Of a stretch of DNA of 64,000 nt, positions 27,201-36,200 are shown piece after piece. A program made the translations under genes and the position numbers. A model generated the notes under the pieces. The model was not told the DNA's origin and did no database searches. It worked only from the letters and a program-made list of their open reading frames with translations. The stretch is from NCBI RefSeq assembly GCF_036669915.1, contig NC_089320.1, positions 19,791,982-19,855,981 on the forward strand, read 5' to 3'. Position 1 is the first letter of the stretch; every line of letters begins with the position of its first letter. Origin of the DNA: Pocillopora verrucosa (lineage: Eukaryota > Cnidaria > Anthozoa > Scleractinia > Pocilloporidae).

Positions 27201-27565
27201 ATTGATTATTAGCATATAATACTGGCAAAAAAATCTCTAAATTATCTGTCTATGGTACATCTTCACGTTTTGAAAGTTAAACAAGCACCCACCTCGAAGT
27301 AAGCAACCACTCTCAAGGTCCAAACATTTAATTAGCGCCTAAATAAATATAAATGTTTAAGGAATTGTCCACAAATCAATCGTTTATTTTTTCTTTCTCT
27401 AGGATTAATAAGCCAAAAGGAATTTGGAACAATCTTATTGGTTACAGCACAATGAGGTGCATTACTAAACGCTCCAAGGCGCATTCTTTCATCACTGCTG
27501 AGGGAAAAAACTTCAGCGTCCGCACCGTGGAAAGTTGCGCTTGTCTTGGCGGAGGGACCTCGTAA
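12797..27565 (+). CDS. Secreted cysteine-rich protein with three cystine-knot-like modules
   Basis: Seven exons: 12797-12851, 17240-17308, 18036-18106, 23097-23352, 23485-23612, 23781-23848, 27403-27565; 810 bases, 269 aa. Every junction is GT/AG and the phases (1,1,0,1,0,2) agree. Exon 1 encodes a hydrophobic signal peptide, MQIIVYLLCLVAHCFIFN. The mature part has three modules, each with an opening Cys (29, 102, 168) and a D-V-G-x-C motif (55-59, 122-126, 196-200). Modules 2 and 3 end in Cys-Ala-Cys (161-163, 261-263), while module 1 ends at a single Cys95. Module 2 has C-S-G-Q-C (126-130), matching the CxGxC...CxC layout of C-terminal cystine-knot (CTCK) domains. N-glycosylation sequons occur at Asn63, Asn67 and Asn113. 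I infer an extracellular ligand or matrix protein, but its function is unknown. Introns 1, 3 and 6 are loaded with repeats and dead retroelements. Exon 6 could instead read through its weak GTGTTT donor to a stop at 23918, giving 238 aa. Confidence 0.8.
16555..16735. repeat. 8-bp tandem repeat (GGAATGGC/T)n
   Basis: About 20 head-to-tail copies of an 8-base unit, GGAATGGC with GGAATGGT variants at the edges. Because 8 is not a multiple of 3 and the unit makes no stop codon, long frames stay open on both strands. I regard those as artefacts. It lies in intron 1 of the cystine-knot gene. Confidence 0.95.
18357..18510 (-). repeat. Penelope terminal repeat (pLTR), 3' copy, with hammerhead-like motif
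   Basis: This copy is essentially identical, in reverse complement, to 21618-21772. On the minus strand it contains, at 18385-18422, CTGAAGA, then a GACAT/ATGTC stem, then GAAAC, then ATGTC, the order of a hammerhead ribozyme core. Confidence 0.85.
18590..18625. repeat. (TAA)n microsatellite at the LINE 3' end
   Basis: Run of TAA units marking the 3' tail of the nested LINE on the minus strand. Such short A-rich repeats are common LINE tails. Confidence 0.85.
18600..20405 (-). pseudogene. LINE reverse transcriptase, 5'-truncated, nested in the Penelope element
   Basis: The minus-strand frames 20400-20040, 19994-19671 and 19700-18848 together make a non-LTR retrotransposon reverse transcriptase. 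Visible blocks are NKSSGLDNFPSGML, DNYRPISILPSMSKILEK, VFIDLSKAFDTISH (motif A), GVPQGSILGPILF (motif B) and ITYADDSVIYTSS (motif C, catalytic YADD kept), then the usual C-terminal region ending RLKFKNKLRDYFS. Two frameshifts break it, near 20036 and in a T run near 19688. The endonuclease part is missing, so it is a 5'-truncated dead copy. Its upstream edge touches the stop codon of the Penelope protein at about 20400, so it inserted into that element. The clade is not certain; it looks CR1/jockey-like. Confidence 0.9.
21618..21772 (+). repeat. Penelope terminal repeat (pLTR), 5' copy, inverted
   Basis: Reverse complement of the repeat at 18357-18510 with no differences I could find over about 145 bases. 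It abuts the truncated RT motif A. The hammerhead-like motif lies at 21706-21743 on the plus strand. The near identity of the two repeats points to a young insertion. Confidence 0.85.
24164..24205. repeat. (TAA)n microsatellite
   Basis: Run of TAA/ACAA units just beyond the 3' end of the second LINE remnant, probably its tail. Confidence 0.8.
24225..25520 (-). pseudogene. LINE reverse transcriptase remnant
   Basis: The minus-strand open part 24937-24293 reads as a non-LTR reverse transcriptase: RKAFDCVSHPLLLHKLQ (motif A), YGVPQGSVLGPLLFALC (motif B) and YIYADNTTVYI (motif C). The second catalytic Asp of YADD is Asn here. Upstream to about 25520 the same protein continues with DISNYRPISYL and LKSNKSPGIDNIPS-like blocks but is broken by stops. 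It sits in intron 6 of the cystine-knot gene. It is different in sequence from the LINE nested at 18.6-20.4 kb. Confidence 0.88.
26941..27040 (+). mobile_element. tRNA-derived SINE-like sequence
   Basis: The plus strand has an A-box-like TAGTCCAGTGGTCAATAC and a B-box-like GGGTTCTAGTCC about 45 bases apart, followed by GGGGCAAGGCGTTGTGCCC, a phrase typical of the body of tRNA-derived SINEs. No full tRNA cloverleaf forms. It lies in intron 6 of the cystine-knot gene. Confidence 0.6.
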
Positions 27566-28612
27566 CCCTGTTAAAAACTGAAGCCGAGTTGAAGTAATTC
27601 CAAAAGACTGCTGGATGTGTTACACACTTACAGTTATAACTTTTGATCTAAGCAAACACAACATTGAGAGTAATGCTATTGTAAGAATCATTTTTAGATA
27701 TGTGATATGATTTCTCACCACCGGTGACAAGTTCGGTTGAATATTTCAATCCTCTTTGATTTTGTGTGTGTCATTAAAATTCGGTTGTTGTTGATGAAAG
27801 CGAGTACGTTTTGGAGAGTTCGATTCGATTTATGAAAGGTATTATTTAGAAGTAGTTCTGACAGTTTTACTACAAGTGTAACCACCTACAATGTTTGAAG
27901 TATAATGCAAGCTGTACACTGACTATGGTAGTCGATAAGACCCAAAATTCACATAATAGATGTCTGTTTGATCTTTGAATTTAATTAGCTCTTATAAAAA
28001 GTCAAGTCTTACAATAGTCCACGTGAGATGAGTCCTGAAGAGAACAGCTGCCAGTAGCAACTGATCATCAGAGTCCAGTGAGGAGTTATAGTATGTGTCA
28101 ATCAAGTGTGACGAGTCTTATTCGCATAGAGTAATTTCGTCATTTTGCTATGATTTTATCTGCCGTTAGAGCCCAGTAGCGTTTGTAAACTGTGATTGGT
28201 CAGTTTCGATCTGTCAGTTCGTTCGGTAGTTGTCAACTTCTCTTAGGAGGGATTTTTTGCCAATCAGTAAATTTACTCCAGGCCTCATTATATTTTAACC
28301 AGTAGTCAATCATGTAGGAGAGAAGTGTTACCATCGAGAATGGAATGTGAAAAAAAATGTGCCAAAATACCTGAACCAGAATTTGTCCAATGGAAAACTT
28401 TACAATTTTTCCAGACATTCGTATTTCTTTTTCGTCTCGCATTGTTCACCCATGAATGGTAAGACGCGCAGTGTCCATCTAAAGCGGTAGTTTACTAAGT
28501 GTATATCATTAACAACTCTATTTCGTTTTCTCTACTCGAGGTGGGATAAAGCTCAGTTCAGTTCACATCTGTACTCGATAACTTAATTTTTCCTTTCCCG
28601 AGCGAAATTCTC
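27566..28612. other. Intergenic, no gene seen
   Basis: Lies between the stop of the cystine-knot gene and the stop of PSMG1; the two genes converge here. A 69-codon minus-strand frame (28442-28233) with a hydrophobic stretch has no recognised family and no clear splice partners. Confidence 0.55.
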
Positions 28613-31542
28613 CTACATGTACATGTTCATCTCTATCAATTTTCCAGATCTTAGTGACTTCAGTACTTTTGTTACTTGTTCAGCGGATGCCTGCCATTAG
28701 GGAAACAGAAAAAAGGAAACTAGTTATCATATTATTTCGTGTTTTAAGGTTTCAATCCAAGTAGGGATATTGCCATTGCAGCAAGCCGGTATCACCCCTT
28801 GGGATATAGAGCTGGCACAGTTTCCTAGCAACTTCATCATTCTTATCATTTCCTCCAAACATTCCCTATACTGATTTCCCGATTATTTGAATTTTTTTGG
28901 AACTTTTGACCCATATACTCAAATTTAAATAAAAAGCCTTATTTAAGATAAGTTAAACAAAATTCTTGAAATAATGATCTCTAAAAAAATGAAAATCCCT
29001 TCAGCGCTGTTCTCTATCTAGCTTTCAATGCTTACCACTTTTTCTCAAGCAGTCATGCTTCTGCCCTGACACATCTTAAGGTGTGTAATCACCCTACAAG
29101 GGAAGGGGAGGGGGGAAGGGGATAAGTCTAGGGGAGGGGGAGGGGGAGGGGGAGGGGGATAAGTCTAGGGGAGGGGGAGGGGGAGGGGGATAAGTCTAGG
29201 GGAGGGGGAAGGGGATAAGTCTAGGGGAGGGGGAAGGGGATAAGTCTTGGGGAGGGGGAAGGAGGAAAGGATTAAGGATAGGGAAGGTGGTAAGGGGATA
29301 AATCTGGGGAGGGGGAAGGGGACAAAGACAGGGGAAAGGGGCAAGAGGATAAGTCTAGGGGAGGGGGGAAAGGGTTAAGGATAGGGGAGGGCACAAGGTG
29401 GTGGTCTCTCTTTTTCCCTCTCACTGTTGAACTTGAAAAGTTATTAGCAAAATGCACTTAACTACTTATTACCTGGTGAAGTGAGTTTAAGGGAGGACTT
29501 TTGAGGAGGAATTTGAAGGTTTCAACAGATTGTGAATCCACATGAGATGACTCCATGAAGCATACAAATAAAGCTGCAGCTAAATTGTGGATCTGACAAT
29601 ACTGCAAAACTGCACCAAAAAGAGATAAAAAGCAATTAAGTATCTAAATAAATATATCATCTACAGAAATGAATAAATATGCACATTAATGACTAGTTTA
29701 AACTACTATTTCATCATCAATAAAACAGAATTAAGTTTTCTAATACCTCTTTAATATCAAAATCATCAAAAAATACATTCAAGGGTTCCATACATTTCTC
29801 TATACATATCCTAAGGTGCTGACAAGGAAAATGCATTTAACTATCAAAAGCTTCTTTAGTTGGTTATCATTTCCTTTTTTCTTCTGACCTGATTATAAGA
29901 TTCAGGGGTGATATTGTGAGGAGGAATAAGATTCTAGTCACTCTTAAGGGTCAAAAGGTTAACTTGAGGCTATATGCACTGGGTAATCAAAATGTTACAG
30001 CTTGCTACAAGACTAACAGACACAGATCACCAAATTTCTGACTTTCATGGCAAGTTAAAATTCTTTGTCCTAGACATGGTGATAAAAATGGTGGCGACTA
30101 TAGAAGATCCACTCTGACTTCTCTGACTTAAACTCCCCAGGGAAAGAAAACATGGTTTAAGTCAGTGGGCATTCAAGTAAGCTAAGAATAGTAATTGACA
30201 GAAAAAATGGTTTAAAGGAAATCGAATCTTGTTCAAGTTATTAACTTATTTTGAGTGTGGGGAGTTTCACTGTAATCACATCATTATTTCTCACCTGAAG
30301 CTGCAACTCCACTGATGACATTGGGAGTTTCCAACAAAGAGCACTCTTTCTGTGACAACTTTTCCAGCCAGGAATCTGTCTTTAAAACTTTCACAAAGTC
30401 AGACTTGAGATTTTCAGGTGTGTCAGTGTGATATTCACAGGCTGGTGCTGATGATAAGATGACAACTTTGGATGGCTTTAGAAATTCAAACAACTGAAAA
30501 ATCATAAAGAAAGATGAGAGTGGGATACACACAAAAATAATTTGAGTCCCTAAACAGGAAACGAACCTCAGACCTTTTAATTCTTTCTCTGATGCTATAC
30601 CATTGAGCTACTGAGAGAGCTATGTTGGGCAAGACCTCTACTTGGTACATATCTGACAAGCATACCAAGGTTGTCACTAATTGCACCCACTGCTGGTGAT
30701 ATTTGCCAATGAAAAAGCAGCAATCACCGCCTGGATTTTTGGCCAGCAATCGGCAGATAAGGCTATCATTAGATAATGAATACTACTGCAAAAATTTTTT
30801 TCCTTGTCAGCATCATAGGAAATGTAAAGAGAAAGTGTGGAGCAATTACAACCTCTTGACTAAAAAATTTCAAACGCCGCCAAAGTTGCTGACCTCAGGG
30901 CATGACATATTTGTTTACAAATAGGTGATTTCACCGCGTAATTTAGTCAATAATCATCAACTATCATGAAGCGTTTGAACGCAAATATGCTAGTCTATAA
31001 TAATAAATGAAAGTTGAAACTATCGTCGACCACCATCAACTATCATGACCGTTTGAACGAAGCTTACAATTTTCAATACTCCGTATCTTTTTAATTGTAT
31101 GCATGGCTACCTTTTCAGTCCATTGGAATGCTTTTTCCTGTGACACTGGTGTTGGGCATTGACAAAGAACTGCTGAGTCATTATCGTGTGGCGTTTTCAA
31201 ACGATATAAGCGGCTCGTCTCGTCTGATTTTGACGGAGAACACAAATTTTCAAAATCTATTTCATTTCTCTTATTTGTTGAAATACAGGCAACGATTTCA
31301 CTCCCCGCTGACAGATAGTGAGCTTCTACAAATGTCGTCCCAACTTCTCCGATCGCGAGAACGAGTAAGGAGCAGTGAGTTGGAGAGGGCTTTTGATTGA
31401 TATTCCGGGATATCCATTGAAACTCAGAAATTTTCAACTCATTCTCCGAGGTAGATAACTCCTCGTCTTCTTCGTCTTCTTCATCGTAAACCGCACGAGA
31501 AGAAGGAAACTTTACCTCCCAAACACCAAATGCAGCCGCCAT
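28613..31542 (-). CDS. PSMG1: Proteasome assembly chaperone 1 (PSMG1/PAC1)
   Basis: Four exons: 31542-31111, 30493-30295, 29609-29473 and 28690-28613; 846 bases, 281 aa (human 288). The start MAAAFGVWEVK parallels human MAATFFGEVVK and is followed by an acidic DEEDEEDEE run. Other matches to the human protein are AVLCQCPTPV (human VFLCQCSCYV), FQWTEK|LFEF (YQWLEKVF), ECSLLETPNVI (CCPLLEQPNIV), VLQYCQIHNLAAALFVC (VLSYCQVWKIPAILYLC) and a short C-terminal helix ending at MNMYM. PAC1 pairs with PAC2 to scaffold assembly of the 20S proteasome alpha ring in the cytosol. The exon 3 acceptor was chosen because it alone gives the VLQYCQ frame. Intron 1 holds a tRNA-like SINE and intron 3 a G-rich minisatellite. 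Confidence 0.94.
29096..29400. repeat. G-rich minisatellite (GGGGAGGGGGA...TAAGTCTA)
   Basis: Irregular tandem units built from GGGGAGGGGGA blocks separated by TAAGTCTAG. It contains many runs of four or five G on the plus strand. It lies in intron 3 of PSMG1, so the transcript is C-rich and the template strand is G-rich. Confidence 0.92.
29781..29965. repeat. Palindromic MITE, second subfamily
   Basis: Shares 'AGCTTCTTTAGTTGGTNATC' and 'TAGTCACTCTTA' with the copy at 47948-48142. The ends are a worn form of the ..AAAGGGTTA terminal repeat. Confidence 0.7.
30544..30622 (-). mobile_element. tRNA-like SINE head
   Basis: The minus strand reads TAGCTCAATGGTATAGC (A box) and, about 40 bases on, GAGGTTCGTTTCC (B box). 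The anticodon arm does not fold properly, so I call it a SINE or tRNA pseudogene rather than a working tRNA. It lies in intron 1 of PSMG1. Confidence 0.6.
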
Positions 31543-32767
31543 CTTGATTCTTTACAAGTACCCAGGACTTCAGCGTTCAAAGCGTGGTATTCATCAAAAC
31601 GAGGTTGACATGAATAGATATAAATAAATGCCTTGCGTTACAGATCTAAGTACAGTCCAATACAAAGAGCATATTGGAGGGGAAAAATTATTATGATCAA
31701 GCTTGTTTTTCTTCCATGATTTCAATAGCTGTAGTTTGTATCTTTCCCAACAAGAACGTTTAACAGCAAATAAGAGATTTTAAATTTTGGCATGTTGGCC
31801 ACGTGGAGTCAACTATAGTATAGTGTCACGGTTATTCAGACTGAATGCATGTAATTAGATTTTAGAATATTCTTAGCTATACACATTTAGCCCGAAAATT
31901 GCCAAAGTTCACATCCTTTTCATGACTCCTACCTGGGAAAGAAACTTGTTAAGGACAGAAATAGTAAAGTTTGTTTAAAAATTAATACCCCAAGCATCAA
32001 GCACACCTCATTTAGCCATTCTAAAGAAGAGCACCTCCCTCCCTCAAGTCAACAGGTGCCAAACAACTGTCAAAGAAATCTGATAGAAATGCTGGGGAAA
32101 ACGTGTTTCCTGCCACGGAAACTCCAAAAAGCTTTGATTAAATGGATCAGTGGGCTCTTCAGCTAACCCTACCTTTTACCTTACAAATAAACATACCAGT
32201 TTTTGTCAAAGTTTTATTTGAGTTATAAAAAAACTGACAAAAAGAAAAATACATACAGGTGTTTATTTTCTCTTGTGTTGCTAATGTTTTTTTTATTGCC
32301 ACATTTCTCCTTAAAGTTCAAATGTTGCACAGGGTGATGTTTTTCAAAATTTTTATCAGTGGTAGCTTTTTATTCTATTAATTTCAATTCACTATATTTT
32401 GTTTTAAATAAGCTTACTTAACCTGTAAGACTATGATAAACTAAAACTTGGACCCCTGAATCAATCAAGTCAGTACTACTTTCTTGAAATTAAAAATATC
32501 CATACTTTAGTTACCACTTGTGCCGATGATATAGTAGGCATAAAGATGTCAGTGGCATAGTCAGCGTGTAGGCCTGTAGCCCCTGGCCTACAATTTTTTC
32601 TCCCTGCTTGACTTTTATAATATTAACTTATAATATGATAAAAGTTGAAACAAAAATTGAGCTTTCCTTCATAACAGGCTTACAACAAGTCAAAAAGCTG
32701 GCTAAGCCCCTGGATGCATTTTCTTAAAACTCACTATTGTACTTTCTGCATGAGTTTTCCAATGTTT

Positions 32768-32841
32768 CCCCCTCTAACTCCCAAGATCTGAATGTTAAGT
32801 CTCCCCTCTAGTGGCTACACATCTCCATATAAATTAATAAA

Positions 32842-32874
<33 letters not shown>

Positions 32875-33160
32875 TCAGTGGGAGAGTATAGCAGGTAATT
32901 TAGTGTTAACAACTGGGTTGAAAACGTAAATTAGCCACCGTAAAGGATAAAAAAGCTGACGTTTCGAGCGTTAGCCCTTCGTCAGAGCGATTACAATAGA
33001 TTACAATCGCTCTGATGAAGGGCTAACGCTCGAAACGTCAGCTTTTTTACCCTTTATGATGGCTAATTTACGTTTTCAACCCAGTTGTTAACACTAAATT
33101 ACCTTCCATATAAATTAGTTGCAAGAAGTTGGTGTTAGATCAAGAAAAAAACCTTTATAC
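32768..33160. repeat. MITE copy split by a hairpin retroelement
   Basis: The left part (CTCTAACTCCCAAGATCTGA...CATATAAATTA, 32768-32836) and the right part (CATATAAATTAGTTGCAAGAAG...GTGTTAGATCAAG, from 33107) read as one MITE once the insertion and one copy of the 13-bp duplication are ignored. This gives a relative age: the MITE came first. Confidence 0.8.
32837..33104. mobile_element. Long-hairpin retroelement copy 2, hammerhead-like motif in both arms
   Basis: Same family as 1605-1870 (shared GGGGTAAGTTTCTAAAG start and AACACTAAATTACCT end). It is flanked by a perfect 13-bp duplication, TCCATATAAATTA (32824-32836 and 33105-33117). Each arm holds a hammerhead-like motif: plus strand 33009-33042 with the exact core CTGATGA and GAAAC, and minus strand 32988-32955 with CTGACGA. 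The element lies just downstream of SORD. Confidence 0.88.
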
Positions 33161-33200
33161 ATATTTGAGACAACAGTTTGGCATATATTAGGTTTCTTCA

Positions 33201-36200
33201 TTAAATCTGATATCCCTCATTGCAGTGAATCATAACTTTTATAGCTCCTCCAGCACCAGTTCTTGAAGTCTCAAAAGCATCAAGTGATTGCTCCAGTTTG
33301 AAGTGATGTGTTATCAGTGGTTTGGCATCTACTTTCCCAGAAGCAACCAATGCAAGGGCAGCAGGATAACTGTTTTATAAAATAATTAAATAAAATGCAA
33401 TTATAATAGTTAAGAAAAGATCAGAAGCTAACTAAAGTGAATTTATAGGTGGTGTGCTATATCCAAATGATATGGTATGTAGTGGAACAAAAAGGGAGAA
33501 AAAGTTGGTTGTGAAGATTAAAAAGAGGAGGAGAAATGAAATGGAAATAGTAGGGGCAATTGCAAGGAGGGTAGACAAATAGATACAAACAAACCAAGGG
33601 AGGGTAGGAAGGGAAGACAAGAAGTGACCAGTGGAAGGGCGGGGTTGGGTGAGCATAGCATGAAGGTTCAGTTTGAAAGAGAGGATGAGTGAAGAGAACT
33701 TTTAGTGAGGGAAGAGAAAGTGAGAGGAATGTATCATTTAAATCTCTTTTTTCTTTTTTTAACAAACCAGTTAGTGTATCTGAATATTCCCCTTATATCC
33801 ACTTCTCTAACCAATGCATCAACAATAGGAAATTGAACAACTGGCTTTCCCATTCCAACAACCACAAGTGTTCCTCCTGACTTTGTCGCCTGTAGATTAA
33901 AAATTTAAATTGCATTTGTGCTCACAGGGTGGTAACTCATTATATTAACACAGAAAACATGATGGCATGCTTGAGGCTGCCATAAAAATTGGACATAGAG
34001 ATAAATGTGGAGATGGACATGTAGGAAACTGCATTGGATTGAAAATGGAATTGGGAGTGGACTGAGGCAAAAGATTGTAACACAGATTTAACCACATACA
34101 CACACAAGGGCATGACAGAGGGCATTAAAATAAATAGAGAAGATTAACCCTAAAACATTTAAGAGTGACTGGTTTTTAATGTCTCCTTACAGTATCAACT
34201 TTAAATCAACTATAAAGGTTGTGAGAATAAAGGAAATGATCACCAATTATAGAAGCTCCTGATTGTCAGACAAATTCTCCTCATCTGTACTATAGGAAAA
34301 GTAAAGACAACAGTAGGGAGAAAATGATTACTAGTGTAAGGGTGTAAAGGGTTAACAGGATAAGGACAAGGACTAAAACTACTGTAATTATAAACCATTC
34401 AACTCTTCCAGTTCTGAAACTACCCAACCTGCACTTTCTACATTATCACAGTATCCCAGTTCAGGTGTTGAATAAAACATACATAAATTGCTGTATGGAA
34501 GCTTGACTCAGCTCCAGTACATTCAATGGTTTGATCTGCAGCACCCAGGCTGTTTTCAATTTCCTTGGCTATATCACGGCTGTCTTTGCTGGGGTCTATT
34601 TTGAAGATATAGTCAGCACCAAGTTCTTTGGCTTTGTTCAGTCGACCCTCATCAATATCTATATGAAACACAAGCAATATGATATTCAGTTTATATTTAA
34701 ATACCTGTATTCTACATCTTTGTTTATCAGAAAGATAACTAATGAAATCTGAAATGTTACATTAGATCATCAGTGCAAAAAGATTAAACCTTGCTCCCTT
34801 AGGAAGAAATCACCTTTAAGTTTGAACAATTTTTGTTTGGTTACTCTTTCAAATCTCGCAATATGACTAGTGTGATAATTTCATACTTGAGAATTTCTTA
34901 CTGGTGGAAATAAATTAAAGTTATAACCCTTTCACTCTCAAGATCTCAATGGTAACTCTCCTTATTTTCTGTAGCAAAATTCTAATGATTTCAATTCGGA
35001 GAACTTAGTATTGGATCAACTGATAATCATCAAAGTAACATTTTTCTTTGTTCTCATCACTTGTAAACTTGATTTTGAATTGATTATAGAGGGTTAAAGA
35101 GCATTATAAATATCTAAGAACAGTGCACACCTGTGATAGCCACTTTACTTGCACCACATGCTTTAGCAGTCAAGAGATTAACTAAACCAATGGGACCTGT
35201 AATGATAAGAATAATGAAATCAAAATGGTCAAAAATAATTTTAGACCAGTTTTTAGTTTGATAAATACCTGTATTTCCTTATCATACTGGATACATAACC
35301 ATTAACTTCAAAAAGGAAATATTTGGCTTAAATTCATTCAAACATCGACACGATTCACATGAACCCATCCTTTATTTTTCTATATGATGTTCCACAGTAC
35401 AATACTTCAAACAAAGGACTACCGATACTAAAATCTATGATAAGAAAGTCAATTTATGATGTTCACACTACTTTCACAACATACTAGTTTATAATATTCT
35501 CACCTGCTCCACAAACAAGTACATTGCTTCCAATGGAGATACCTGCTCTGCGACATGCATGTACAGCAACAGACAGAGGCTCTAGAAGAGCTCCTTCCTC
35601 AAATGAAACATGGTCTGGAAGTCTAAACAGACAAATTTCACTACTGTCACAATAAAATCACTGAAATGTAGTTTTTGCAGTGGTGCATATTTTATTTGCC
35701 CATCACAACATAAGACATCATGTTGTTAATTATTCTAACATAACAAAGCCAGGAGAACTTAGGCAAGCTCACTAAAGCTATCACAAAGATCTCCCTTTCT
35801 ATAGTATAATTCAAAATTTATATGACATCAGAAATCCAGATGGAATATAAATAATTTTAAAGTAATAAAATTATATGCAAAAAGAAAAAATCAATGGTTA
35901 TTACAAATATCTTTATTAATTAATAAATGAATCATTTTTATTTTTATCTTTATTAATTAATTTCTGGGTCCCATTTTTGATAATTTATGCTGAATACAGG
36001 TTTTTAAAGTTTTATTGAATTTGAGATAAAATGTTGATTCCTTTAAATCAATTGGTAAATTATTTGATACTTCTGCTCCATTATACTCAATAGAAACTTT
36101 TCCATAGATTGTTTGATTTTAATTAACATATATATATCTAAATATACATTTTGGTGTGTAGTATTGCTGAGTATTTTTACAAGTTGTGCCGTATTTTGAT

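Noticed and set aside
28233..28442. 69-codon minus-strand frame with a hydrophobic stretch
   Set aside because: No recognised family, no splice partners, and it lies beyond the PSMG1 stop.
29096..29400. Repeated units with spacers that could look like a CRISPR array
   Set aside because: The spacers are not unique and the repeats are simple G-rich runs; this is animal DNA.
1774..33042. Idea that the long-hairpin elements are ordinary DNA transposons with long inverted repeats
   Set aside because: The 13-bp duplications and unequal outer ends do not suit a typical cut-and-paste element, though this is not excluded.
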